Assembly: GCA_947652605.1 (NCBI GenBank)
Contig: OX393577.1
Location: 25,981,466-26,045,465 of the forward strand
Reading direction: 5' to 3'
From: Elmis aenea
Lineage: Eukaryota > Arthropoda > Insecta > Coleoptera > Elmidae
Length of the DNA stretch: 64,000 nt
Positions 1 through 12,299 of this stretch are shown piece after piece; the stretch's first letter is position 1, and every line of letters starts with the position of its first letter. The notes below the pieces were generated by a model. It did no database searches, was not told the origin of the DNA, and saw nothing but the letters and a program-made list of their open reading frames with translations. Made by a program: the position numbers and the translations under genes.

Positions 1-371
1 ATACAAGGTGTTTAAGCTGTAACGGTAATCCTAAATTACATACAAACCTTAATAGATAAAAATATTTTGTTCATGTAGGATTGTAGTCTATACTAAGGTC
101 TATAAAAAACCTTCAATAACTTTTCGAAAAAATTTAAAACTACGAAATTATTTAAAAAGTTTTGAAAATTTTTCTCGAAAGCTGCTTTAACTAATTTTTA
201 TAAATTTAAGTATGTTTAGAGTATATTTTTCTTAATAAAATGCCGTCTGTTTACGTCATTGTTATGTATCTTACTTTAACAAATAATACATAAACGTGAT
301 TTAACATAACTTTATTCTGCTTGTCACATACTCTGTACATTTTACCTACTGTCGTGTCTACGACACCTTAC
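1..371. other. AT-rich intronic sequence, nothing recognised
   Basis: No open reading frame of note, no repeat unit and no element end could be recognised here. It lies to the left of the satellite array and presumably belongs to the long netrin intron. Confidence 0.5.
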
Positions 372-3245
372 ACGACCTATAATCTGACCCTCTGATGAAA
401 GAAAACACAATGCCGATGGAAAAGTGTTGCGCACAGCGGTACGTCATCTTATTTTAGCGTTCCCCATTATTCAGCTTCAAAAAAAAAACTCTTACCAACC
501 TCTAACCTGACCCTCTGAAGAAGGTAAACAGAATGCAAATGGAATAGTGTTGCGCACAGCTGCACGTCATCTAATTTTAGCGTTCCCCATTAATCAGCTT
601 TAAAAAAAAAACTCTTACCGACCTCTAACCTGACCCTCTGATGAAAGTAAACAGAATGCCGATGGAATGGTGTTGCGCACAGCTGCACGTCATCTTATTT
701 TAGCGTTCCCCATTATTCAGCTTTAAAAAAAACTCACCGACCTCTAACCTGACCCTCTGATGAAAGTAAACAGAATTCCGATAGAATAGTGTTGCGCACG
801 GTTGCATGTCATTTTATTTTAGCGTACCCCATTATTCAGCTTAAAAAGAAAAAACTTTTACCGACCTCTAACCTGACCCTCTGATAACAGTTAACAGAAT
901 GACGATGGAATGGTCTTGCGCACGGTAGCACGTCATCTTATTTTAGCGTTCCCCATTATTCAGCTTAAAAAGAAAAAACTTTTACCGACCTCTAACCTGA
1001 CACTCTGATAAAAGAAAACAGAATTCCAATGGAATAGTGTTGCGCACAGCTGCACGTCTCTTATTTAAGCGCACCCCATTATTCAGCTTAAAAAGAAAAA
1101 ACTTTTACCGACCTCTAACCTGACCCTCTGATGACAGTTAACAGAATGCCGATGGAATGGTGTTGCGCACAGCTGCACGTCATCTTATATTAGCGTTCCC
1201 CATTATTCAGCTTTAAAAAAAAAAACTTACCGAACTCTAACCTGACTCCCTGATGACAGTAAACAGAATGCCGATGGAATAGTATTGCGCACAGCTGCAC
1301 GTCATCTTATTTTAGCGTTCCCCATTATTCAGCTTTAAAAAAAAAAACCTTACCGACCTCTAACCTGACCCTCTGATGAAAGTAAACAGAATGCCGATGG
1401 AATGGTGTTGCGCACAGCTGCACGTCATCTTATTTTAGCGTTCCCCATTATTCAGCTTTAAAAAAAAACTCTTACCGACCTCTAACCTGACACTCTGATG
1501 AAAGTAAACAGAATGCCGATGAAATGGTGTTGCGCACAGCTGCACGTCATCCTATTTTAGCGTTCCCTATTATTCAGCTTTAAAAAAAAACTCTTACCGA
1601 CCTCTAACCTGACCCTCTGATGAAAGTAAACAGAATGCCGATGGAATGGTGTTGCGCACAGCTGCACGTCATCTTATTTTAGCGTTCCCCATTATTCAGC
1701 TTAAAAAAAAACCTTAACGACCTCTAACCTGACCCTCTGATGAAAGTAAACAGAATGCCGATGGAATGGTGTTGCGCACAGCTGCACGTCATCTTATTTT
1801 AGCGTTCCCCATTATTCAGCTTTAAAAAAAAAACCTTACCGACCTCTAACCTGACCCTCTGATGAAAGTAAACAGAATGCCGATGGAATGGTGTTGCGCA
1901 CAGCTGCACGTCATCTTATTTTAACGTTCCCCATTATTCAGCTTTAAAAAAAAACTCTTACCGACCTCTAACCTGACCCTCTGAAGAAAGTAAACATAAT
2001 TCCAATGGAATAGTATTGCGCACAGCTGCACGTCATCTTATTTTAGCTTTCCCCATTAATCAGCTTTAAAAAAAAAACTCACCGACCTCTAACCTGACCC
2101 TCTGAAGAAAGGAAACATAATTCCGATGGAATAGTATTGCGCACAGCTGCACGTCCTCTTATTTTAGCTTTCCCCATTATTCAGCTTTAAAAAAAAAACT
2201 CACCGACCTCTAACCTGACCCTCTGAAGAAAGTTAACATAATTCCGATGGAATAGTATTGCGCACAGCTGCACGTCCTCTTATTTTAGCGTACCCCATTA
2301 ATCAGCTTTAAAAAAAAAACTCACCGACCTCTAACCTGACCCTCTGAAGAAAGTAAACATAATTCCGATGGAATAGTATTGCGCACAGCTGCACGTCCTC
2401 TTATTTTAGCGTTCCTTATTATTCAGCTTTAAGAAAAAAACTCTTACCGACCTCTAACCTGACCCTCTGATGAAAGTAAACAGAATTCCGATGGAATAGT
2501 GTTGCGCACAGCTGCACGTCTCTTATTTTAGCGCATCCTATTATTCAGCTTAAAAAAAAAACTCTTACCGACCTATAACCTGACCCTTTGATGACAGTTA
2601 ACAGAATGCCGATGGAATGGTGTTGCGCACAACTGCACGTCATCTTATTTTAGCGTTTCCCATTATTCAGCTAAAAAAAAAAACTCTTACCGACCTCTAA
2701 CCTGACCCCCTGATGACAGTAAACAGAATGCCGATGAAATAGTGTTGCGCACAGCTGTACGTTATCTTATTTTAGTGTTACCCATTATTTAGCTTTAAGA
2801 AAAAAACTCTTACCGACTTCTAACTTGACCCTCTGACGAAAATAAACAGAATGCCAATGAAATAGTATTGCGCACGTCATTTTCATTTTAGCGTTCCCTA
2901 TTAATCTTTAAAAAAAAACTTTTACCGACCTCTAACCTGACTCTCTTACGAAAATAAACAGAATGTCGGTGGAATAGTGTTGCGCACGTCATCTTATTCG
3001 TAACTTGTTTCGTTTTAGTGTTCCCCTTTATTCAGCTTTAAAAAAAAAACTTTTACCGACCTCTAACCTTATCCTCTGACTAAAATAAACAGAACGTTAA
3101 TAGAATAGTGTTGCTTATGTCATTTTATTCCTAACTGGTTTTATTTTAGCGTTCCCCATTATTCAGCTTTAAAAAAATCTTTTACCGACCTCTAACCTAA
3201 GCCTCTGACGAAAGTAAACACACCGCCTATGAAATTGTGTTGCCC
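372..3245 (+). repeat. Tandem satellite array, ~24 copies of a ~121-bp monomer
   Basis: The block CCTCTAACCTGACCCTCTGA recurs about every 121 bp, starting near 379, 500, 621, 740, 863, 985, 1108, 1226, 1355 and so on to about 3188. Each monomer then carries AAACAGAATGCCGATGGAAT, GTTGCGCACAGCTGCACGTC, TTATTTTAGCGTTCCCCATT, ATTCAGCTTT and an A-tract of 7-12 bases that accounts for most of the length variation. Monomers in the middle (about 1350-2000) are nearly identical and those at both ends are more diverged, as expected from unequal exchange. Monomers near 2925-3180 contain about 12 extra bases after the CATCTTATT segment. No protein is encoded. The position fits the netrin first intron. 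Confidence 0.95.
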
Positions 3246-3418
3246 ATCACCAAATAACATATTGTAGTTACTGCTTTTCCATTGCCCACATTTTGACTGA
3301 AAATTATTTATTGTAACTAAATTTTTTTATTTTATTGCGAAGATATAAGTTCACAGTTGGTTATTGGGCAAAAACTGATGTGTTAGATCTTCCTTTAGTT
3401 ATCGTGATAATCAAATAA

Positions 3419-3970
3419 TGTTAATCTACCGGCATTATTAACTACCACTACCAAATTAAAAGTTAATGGAAAAAAATTATGGTCGCTTAAAATTGAAATA
3501 TTAGTTCCTACTGAAACTAATCTAATCCTTATAGATCTTATTATTCCATCGGCATTCTGTTTACTTTCGTCAGAGGTCAGAGGGTGAGCTTAGAGGTTGG
3601 TTAGAGTTTGTTTTTAACGCAGATTAATGGGGAATGCTACAATAAAACAAATTTGGAATAAGATGATATGCAGCTGTAAACTATTTAATTTTTAAACTAA
3701 TGTGGCCACCAAATTTCGTTCGCCATAAATACATTGTGATTATCTTCGTAATGTTCTAATTAACCTCATTTTATTAAATGACGTCTGTGAAAATGACGTT
3801 TCATGAGTGTGTTTTTTCAAAGAAATTCAAGAGAGTCGAATAAGGTTAATCAACAAGCATTGTTAACTACCACTCTCAAATTACAAGTTAAAAGTTAAAA
3901 AAATAAATTTACGGTAGCTTAAAATTAAAATTTTAGTTCCAACTGAAACTGATCTGATCCTTATAGATCT
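3419..3970. repeat. Direct repeat pair (3419-3540, 3844-3970) flanking an inverted solo satellite monomer
   Basis: Two diverged direct copies of about 125 bp both run from a GTTAATC start through TTAACTACCAC and CTTAAAATT and end in AATCCTTATAGATCT or a one-base variant. Between them, at 3543-3677, lies one satellite monomer in reverse orientation: ATTCCATCGGCATTCTGTTT is the reverse complement of the array's AAACAGAATGCCGATGGAAT. The inverted monomer ends in the GCAGCTG segment. Confidence 0.8.
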
Positions 3971-4583
3971 AAATGAGTCCACCTTACGACTCAGAAAGGT
4001 CAAGAAAGGTGAAAATAGTAGTTCAAGACGGCAAAAAATGACAGTTGTGAGTTTGGGTATGTTATAAGATTTACGTTATTTTTAGCTTATTTTAACACAA
4101 AATCAATACAAATATAGTTTCATATATGCCTTATAATCATATTTGTACACTTTACACAGACAATTTAGCCATCCTAACATGAGAAAATTCGAATTAAAAA
4201 ACCTAACCTAACTGTCAAACGGAACTTTTATAATGAATTTTTACGCTAAGTAATTGAGAGCGCCAAATAATTTTAACAGATTTGAGCTCAGGACGTCCAG
4301 TTTTATTAGTCCACTTAATTTTATCAATTTCTGACAAAGTCCGTTAAAGTAAACTTAAGCCAACTGTTGTGTATTTTATGCTTGGAAACTACATAAAATA
4401 CATTATATAGACGAATATTGTAGATGTAGATTGTACTGGCCCACAAAAATAAAATGAAGGTTACATACATAAATATATGAATCGAAGCGAATGTTTTTAA
4501 GAAGTATGTTATGAAATCATTCATGATATTTTAGATTTTTTGTTGTTGAAGTGTTGGATTAAGTATTTATATACACTTTTAAG

Positions 4584-5794
4584 CAGGGTTGAGCAGATTT
4601 AAATCAATTGATTTAAATCACGATTTAAATCATGATTTAAATCAAGCGATTTTTTTAAAAAAATCATTGATTTAAATCAAGTTATTTTTTTTTAAAAATT
4701 ATCAATTTAAATCACAGATTATATGAGTAGATAGATACAATATAATATTTATAATAAAACAAAATTGTATTACTATTAGTAATTAAATACACGAAATGGT
4801 GAATAAACCATATCAATTTGCTCTTGTGAAGTAATATTCATTGTGGAAATGCAATAATTCAAAAAATAAATAACCAGATTTTGACGTTAGCGCAGTGAAG
4901 AGTCAGTTTTTTCAGTTTCCACGCCACTTTATTGCTTCAATAACGATTTGAAGAAAAATGTCGAATATCTCGAAAAGTATGAGTTTTGGGTATAGGACAT
5001 ACTTAACAAAATATGAAGCTCATTTAAAGACGAATTCGATGACATAAAAAATACAGGTTTGCATTTGAAAAAATCGAGTTACGAGCTTTTGAAAATCATG
5101 AAAGTTGCCACCTATTTATAAACACTCCTGTATGTGTGATTCAAATTTTTTCATATCGAGCGAACAGAGAATTTTTTTCTACATGTCCATACCAAATTAA
5201 AACTCTGTACTTCAAAATAACTTCAGGAGAATTTTTTAAATAAAGACTTAAAACCTTAAATAATTTAGAAAATTAATTTTTTTTACAACGCCGTATAAAA
5301 ACCTGTAGTATTTTATATTGATGCAAAGCTAAAATTAAGGCGGTCAAAAATATTAAATAAAAAATTGGGTGTTGTATTTGAAATAAAAGTTGCTATTAGT
5401 TCCAGAAAGGTGACTCACCCTGTATATTTGAAAATATTTTTATTGTGCTGTTTAGAAAAAACTGTATAAAATAGCATTTGATTATCTCGAGCCGTTTAGC
5501 CACAATCGAACGATCCCGCACTAATGACCCACCCTGTATATAATTAATTAAACATCACCATTTAGCACTGATTTTTTCAAAATTCTTAATCATTATATTT
5601 AATTTTTCATTTTGACAAAAATTCACCAATGAATTAAATATATTGGTTATTAAATATATTAGCACAAAACAGAAATAGCATGTGAATATGTCACTAAATT
5701 CGATAATATGGAACATTTGATTTAAATCAAAAAAATCTGATTTAAATCAAATAAATCGATTTTTTTTAAAAAATCATGATTTTTATCCACCCTG
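4584..5794. mobile_element. hAT-like non-autonomous element, copy A
   Basis: The ends are CAGGGTTGAGCAG on the left and CCACCCTG on the right. They are flanked by a perfect 8-bp target duplication, CTTTTAAG (4576-4583 and 5795-5802). CAGGG ends with an 8-bp duplication are the hallmark of the hAT superfamily. Both ends carry runs of the palindrome-forming unit GATTTAAATC. The interior has no transposase and includes other CACCCTGTATA element ends near 5412 and 5531, so further insertions are likely nested here. A sister copy lies at 20639-22086. Confidence 0.85.
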
Positions 5795-5802
5795 CTTTTA
5801 AG

Positions 5803-7600
5803 TCACGTTTTAAAAGTTATAAGTCAGCTAAATGACAGATCATTTAAAACCTTAAATGTGAAAATATCATGGTGTAAAGCAAAGCTGTCTTATAGTTTCC
5901 TATAAAATTTTGGAAACTAGAGCTTTCTTCCTGCTTTAAGTTATTGACTCCGGGAGTAATTTACGTTTCTAAACATCAATAATTTGAGATAGTTCTGTGT
6001 TTAATAGTTCTTTTGGTACTTAGTAGTTTCAGATGGCCCGTAAACCTTTTGTTTTTTTATTTGTTAGAACCCTTTAACTTTTTAAAGTTTGTTTTTAAGG
6101 AGTACAAATAATGTTTCTATAATACGTTACCTACCAAAGGTGTTTTTATACGTAATTTGCAATAAAGAAGTTCTAAAAATTGGCAATTGTTTTGTTTGCC
6201 ATGTTTACGAACTTCATGTGAATTACTAGGTTTGTTTTTATAATTAATTTGCAATTTTCATATTCTTTAATAAAAATTTAATTTACGTTAATTACCATGC
6301 CCCATCAAGTAAACTTTGAATTTTCACTTGTCTCATTAAGTTCATATCTTCTGTAGATACAAACATAAGATAAAATATGAGACATAAGTCGAAGCTGCGT
6401 TACTAATCTTTATTATAACGTAAGTTTACTAGTAGCTATTGTTATTTTTTAAAGAACCTCAGTATTTAAAAACAAGTTAAGAAACAGTTCCACTACTTCC
6501 GACTTCAAATTTTAAATATTAGGCACTTTGTAATAATCCTGTCAATGTTCTGAAATTATAATATTTTACAACAATTGACAAGCATTAACAGATCATTAAT
6601 GTTTTTAAATAGTTATGTGAGTAATTTTATGTGCAAATCGTTTTTTTTTTTTAATATGTTATACATGTTTACAAAAACTTTAAAGCAAGTTCCAGTAAGT
6701 ATAATTTTTGCAATAATATAATAAAAAATCCCTTTGTAAAATAAATTAAATGAGATTCGTGTCTCATATCACTTGATGCTATATTCGCGTGCTAAATATC
6801 TATAAAGAGAACTACGTCTGATAGCAAAGTGCGCACTACTCTGTCGGCTAATTAATTTACCCTAATTCAATTTCCACTATCAAACCATTGCTCTTCCACG
6901 TTCATTTCACGGAATAAGCTGATTATAAATTTCCATAAAAATCGCTGGGTTTATGCAAATGGATCGTAATAACAAATATCATGTAACAAACGTGCTGATA
7001 AAAGTTATTTCACCGAATTGTCTCCTAAATATAGCATCAAATACTTCAAAGTACCTGATATATTATGTAACCAAACCCGATAGGTTAATGCTGCTAAATA
7101 TACAAGCCGTCTTTTAATACTAACAGCTCTAAGAAAATATGAAGTTTATTTTGGCAAACGAAACATGTTAGTGCATTATTTAGTTACTTTCCTGATTCGT
7201 ACGTACTAAAATCGCACTTTTATACAAATAACTCAAAGGTTACATAAATCATTTAAAACAGATCGTTATTATAAGACTTTATTAATAGCAATGTTCCTAA
7301 ACAGTTCCTATGCTTTATAAACTTAGAATGATTTTGAAAACTAACAGATAGTCTGTCTAACTAATATATAGTTTGCTTTTGACGTAAGGAGTTTTTGTAA
7401 CGTCCTTAAAGATTGATAATTATACGGAAAGTTATTCATTACGCAGTATTTTATTTATAACATCAGGCGCTATTTATATCTAGCGGAAAAGCGTTCTTAC
7501 GTCAGAAGCCTACAGTTTGTTTTATACATGTGGCTACATTACAAATAAACAATTTCGTAAAATTTGTATTTAAAATATTTGTTTTAACACCCGTTAACAT
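5803..7600. other. AT-rich intron sequence without recognisable features
   Basis: Reading both strands I saw only short stop-rich frames and simple AT tracts, with no element ends or exons. Confidence 0.5.
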
Positions 7601-7625
7601 TCACACAGATATTTTGTATGTTAAA

Positions 7626-8045
7626 CCGTTTTTTTCCCTGTCGTTCGGCAGCGGCATTTAGTGCCGGGGATTAAGGGCAGGTTGACCGGGCCCCTGCCGG
7701 GGCGCCAAAACTAAGGCTGACACTAAGCCGTTAGAAGGAAAATAAAAACAAAAATCTTCCCACTTAATTCGAGCAAGTCGCAAGCGAAACTAAAATGAGT
7801 TTCCTCACAATATTTTCGCGTATTCAATTCTAAGTTAGATGTTAGAGGTACAAGGATGGTGGTTAAGAATGTGGATTGTCAAGGATAGGCAAGGATATGT
7901 GGAAGTACTGCCACAGCATTTGCGTTAACTGTAGAGAAGACCACCTGAAACCTCTACAATTACAGTCGATCATGGGATTCGAACCCATGACCTCCCGATT
8001 GCAAGTTAGGTTGCTAACACAACCGGCCACCAAGCTCGGTCTTTA
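7626..8045 (-). mobile_element. tRNA-derived SINE-like element
   Basis: On the minus strand, GGTTCGAATCC (7976-7986) is a perfect RNA polymerase III box B. It sits within GGTCATGGGTTCGAATCCCA, and a box-A-like TGGCCGGTTGTG lies upstream near 8017-8031. The spacing resembles a tRNA head. The downstream part (lower coordinates) is not tRNA-like. It contains a GC-rich tail with CCCCGGCACTAAATGCCG, in contrast to the AT-rich surroundings. No intact tRNA cloverleaf could be folded, so this is more likely a SINE than a tRNA gene. The limits are approximate. Confidence 0.6.
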
Positions 8046-8332
8046 TTGAACCGTAGTCTGAACACATATACGTAATGATGCTTCAAACCGTTTTCGCGAC
8101 CTCTAAACATAGGCCAAATGACCTGAAAATTCAAAGGCACGGGTTTTTCTATGAATAAAACAAAATTAGGGGTAGGACCCCTAATTATTTTTTTAATGTT
8201 TTTTTTAAGGACCACCCTAATATCTGCTAGTAATTTTTAACACTTCCAAGTTGTTTTAATACAGAATCGATAACATTCTGTGATAATTAGGGATTTGACA
8301 ACCAGCAAAAAATATTTTGCAGAGACAAATTT

Positions 8333-8727
8333 TCTGAGAATTCCAAATCAACAAATAGTGAATCACATCCCAGGATACTCTGATAATTAGAAGCAAAACC
8401 AAAAGCGAAAAAAAAACTGATACAAGAAAGATAAGATCAGTTTACTTAAGAAATAATTTACTGATGTCAAAAAACAAAACAAAAAACTTAGAGGCGCCAC
8501 ATGTGGAGTTTTTCCGGCGAACGTTGGTCTGAGAATTCCAAATCAACAAATGTGAATCACATCACAGTACACTCTGATAATTAGAAGCAAAAACAAAAGC
8601 GGAAAAAAAACGGATAGAAGGAAGATAAGATCATTTTACTTAAGAAATAATTTACTAATATCAAAAAACAAAACAAAAAACTTAGGGGCGCCACATGTGG
8701 AATTTTTGCGGGGCACGAAATTATGTT
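8333..8727 (+). repeat. Tandem duplication, period ~195 bp, two copies
   Basis: Both copies begin TCTGAGAATTCCAAATCAAC (8333 and 8528). They continue through ACTCTGATAATTAGAAGCAA and end with GGCGCCACATGTGG. Differences are a few substitutions and small indels. No coding capacity. Confidence 0.9.
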
Positions 8728-8739
8728 GGTCCGGCACTG

Positions 8740-11560
8740 GCGACATTACAAACAGTCGTTGAACACAATGATGAAATACGTAGTCGCATTATGTACATTT
8801 TTAATTTATTTAATGAATTTCAACAGCTACTGGAAAATTTTATGGCTTAGAAGTCACTGAACAAATACAAGCACAGCGACTGTTAATAAACATATTTTGG
8901 ACACACAGCAATCGCAGATGTTCGAAATCGTAAAACTGAATAAATATTGACAAGAAGTTTACCAATCAATAACTGCAAGATATACTTTCTAGTCTTCACA
9001 TAATTCAAAATGCAATTTGCACATAAACATCTTATTTAACGATTTGTTTATACCGTATAAAATGGCATGAAAATGGCAATGCGCCTTTAAAGTTTATTTC
9101 CCACTAAAAGATTAAGGAATAGATAACCCTGACGCTTCTGCTAGGCGGGTTATTGTCCCTTTTATTCCTTTCATAAATCCCTGGATCTTATTTCGTAGTA
9201 CGGATAGCAAATTTGAGGAAAAAACCGAAAATATAATGCAGAAAAACATTATGATGTCCATAGGATAATACTGTAGTATCGGTTATACAAATTGCACGGA
9301 ATAATGTCATAAAACGGTCATAAATATGCTTGTAAATCCTTTTTTAAAAATATTGTAAATGTACATATTTCGGTTTCATTGCGACAATAAAAGAAGTTGT
9401 GCTCTCTGAAATTGTATGCGATATTTCTTGGCATATTTCTTCCTTTTACAACTTATAATTGGAATCCGAAATATTCATGCTGCGAAGGTGATTAGAGCAC
9501 ATATCTTTTTGTGATGAAGTTGCTGCGGTAGATGAAAGATTTTAGATTTTTTTAAATGTTTAGTAACACATAAGATAACTTAATCGATACTTACGATTTA
9601 AAAAACTTTGAATATGTGCATGTGCAAATTTATATATGTTAGGATTTTTCTAATTAATTAATGTGATTTAAATTAAATTAACGATTTGTCTATAGATACA
9701 AGTATATTGGAGGCTCGTAGCAAAAATGAACGGAAAAATTCCTCAAAAATTATACTTGTTAAGAAAAACGATCTTCCCCTTGTTTAATTAAATTAAATTA
9801 AGTGACAGAATAAAGAGGAACATGCTTCTTAGTATTTTAGGTAGCGCTTCTTAGGGAAAAAATAAAATTTGTTTTTCTCATTTCTCCAGAAATTTATTTC
9901 TTGGGAACATGTGAACCGATACCAAAATTATTTTGTCAGCAATTTGTAAGGGTCCATGTTTACTGTTTTTATTGCAATACTTGAAAAATTTATACCTAAA
10001 CACAATTTTATTTATAACTTCTGTTTGCAATTAAAGAAGAAATAAGTAGAAAAAGAAACAATAAAATGACATCTTTTTAAATTTTTACAAAACCCCGCTT
10101 GCGTATAATAACAAGATACATTTTTTAGACTAGTTTCGAAAAATCAAATTTACAAAATCACTAAAGAAATTTTAAATAGATTATTTGCTAGTTGTCAGCA
10201 GTTTGATACTGACGAAGAAGTTCCAATCAATGGGAATGAAGAATTGTGTCTTCAAGAACAATTAAATGTGTGAGAGAAGTGAAACCTGGTGTTACTGACA
10301 AATATCAGACTATTATAAAAGAATTTTATATATTGCAGAAACGGGTACAAGAACAACAAGTTTGGAACTACATAGAGATGCTTTGTCCACAATAAAGTCT
10401 ACTTTATGTAGAAGAGAAGTCGATTGTCAAATACTACTTTGTATTCGCTATGTTTTTTGAAAAAGTATTTCAAACTTAAACAATAAACGCATTAAATTTC
10501 GAGTTTTTTTATCTAAATATTGTATTTTGTGATGAGATAATAAATAAATTATACGAATATATTATTCAAGTGTGATATTTTTTCATTGTTATATAAAATT
10601 TTAACCTGCATTTAAGCGGGCGATTATAATTTATATATTATATAAGAATTCTTGTAATTTCTCGAGAAAAAGAAGGTAAATGTTTTTATTTAAAAATGAA
10701 AACTATCGAAAAATTTGAAACAATAATTCTAGATGATGTACCAACTTAACCAATACGGCAATACATAGGATCAATCTTACCGAATCGATTACTTCGTAGA
10801 ATTGGCATCTAGGTACATAAAATCTTAACAATTACAAAACAAGGGTGATATATTATTGCCTTAGATATCATAGCCTAGCTAGATTGACAAAGCAAAAATT
10901 AAATAATCACACCAAAAGGATTAATACACTAAAAATAAATAAAATTAATTAAATATTTTTATTATTTAAATAACGAATCATAAGCTATTTTCAATATACT
11001 TTAAAATATCTTAAAAATCGTTATGCGATAACCTTGTTCGGCATAAACAATATACCTGAACGCCCGCCCAAACATAATTATTTAGAGACGCCGCCAGTAG
11101 TTTAATTGCTTTGCAAACCGCCCCTTTCAAATAAATGAAATACTTAACATTTGTTTATAATGTGCCCGGCAGTAATTAGGTTAATTAATAACTACACCCA
11201 ATTTCTCTACTTTTATTAAATTTTATAAAGTCCTTGTTTTCAGTCACTTCAGGCTTTTACATGCTTTAAGCATATCCTGCTAAAAGTTTAAGCTCTAATA
11301 TTTTAAATTAAAATTGATTAACTTAAACATTACAATATCGTTCTTGTTCAAGTTAATTTCTCAAAATAAATTTTTGTACGGGTTTTTAATAAATGTCGTA
11401 TTTTTCTTACGAAAGACTATTATTACAAGTAAAAATTGCCAAAAACTACATTTTTGTGTACTATTAACACGTTAATTAATTGCATTGGGGGTCATCGGTG
11501 ACCGGCACTCAACTTACTAATAGCACTGTGGGGATCACCGCTGACCGGTGATGACAAGAC
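8740..11560. other. AT-rich intron, nothing recognised
   Basis: No exon, element end or repeat unit could be supported. Two short CACCGGT-type inverted words near 11490-11550 (GTCATCGGTGACCGG, GACCGGTGATGAC) may be remains of an element. Confidence 0.45.
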
Positions 11561-11596
11561 CCATATAACTTAATACAAAACAAATCTTATCGTAAT

Positions 11597-11987
11597 CTAT
11601 GCCAAGCTCGGACTGTCATGGCTGCCACTATGTTTACATGTTGGCGTGGCAACGTTTGCGTTCGACTATCCAGAATGGGTTTGGAACCCACTACACACTT
11701 ACAATTTTTAAATCCCATAAGGATAATTTTAAAACGTCTTTTGTTCTGAATTATCAAAAAAAAATTACAAGTTCAAACTTTACGTTACATATAAAAAAAC
11801 ATGGGATAAAAATATTAATAAATTTTTCATAATCCATATCAAAAAACGTTTAAAAATCTCCATATAGGATAAAATAAATTTATATGTAAAGTGCGTTGCA
11901 AGCCTTTTATGGATACTTGAACGTAAGGTACCCTAATTGAACGCAAACGCTGCCCGCTAAAATGTAAACAGTTCGAGCTTGGCATAG
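11597..11987. mobile_element. MITE with ~60-bp terminal inverted repeats
   Basis: CTATGCCAAGCTCG at the left end (11597) is repeated as its reverse complement CGAGCTTGGCATAG at the right end (to 11987). The inverted match continues inward through GTTTACAT and GCGTTTGCGTTC with one indel. The interior is AT-rich and non-coding. The element abuts the next one exactly, so any target duplication on that side has been lost or is shared. Confidence 0.75.
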
Positions 11988-12281
11988 CCATGTGTCAGAC
12001 ATTGCACCAAAGTCCAACCGGTTGATTGATGACGTCATTCACCGGTGGATTTACGGTTGCTCGAAAACAGCGGTTGAATATAAGCGGTGGAACTGTGATT
12101 GTTTCTAACCTAACTTCACCTGTTGTCTTTCAAGTTCGGTGGATTAAATAGCCTCCGATGGCACAAAAAGCTCCCCACCGCTGTAATACAAGACACCACA
12201 CTTCAACCGGTTGAATGTAAGATAGTTTTTGACTGTTTTGCTGACACCGGTGGCATCGCCGGTGGAATGTAAGACACACGG
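11988..12281. mobile_element. Harbinger-type MITE, diverged copy
   Basis: Ends CCATGTGTCAGACATTGCACC and (reverse complement of the right end) CCGTGTGTCTTACATTCCACC match the better-preserved copy at 57829-58198. Internal blocks such as TGTGATTGTTTCTAACCTAA and CTTCAACCGGTTGAATGTAA are also shared. The flanking trinucleotides are TAG and TAC, an imperfect version of the TTA duplication seen at the other copy. Confidence 0.75.
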
Positions 12282-12299
12282 TACTTACTCGTACTTCGC

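Noticed and set aside
372..3245. CRISPR-like regular repeat array
   Set aside because: The whole 121-bp unit is repeated and there are no unique spacers between short repeats. It is a eukaryotic satellite.
7970..8035. Functional tRNA gene
   Set aside because: Box B is perfect, but the acceptor stem does not pair and box A is weak. The downstream non-tRNA body fits a SINE better.
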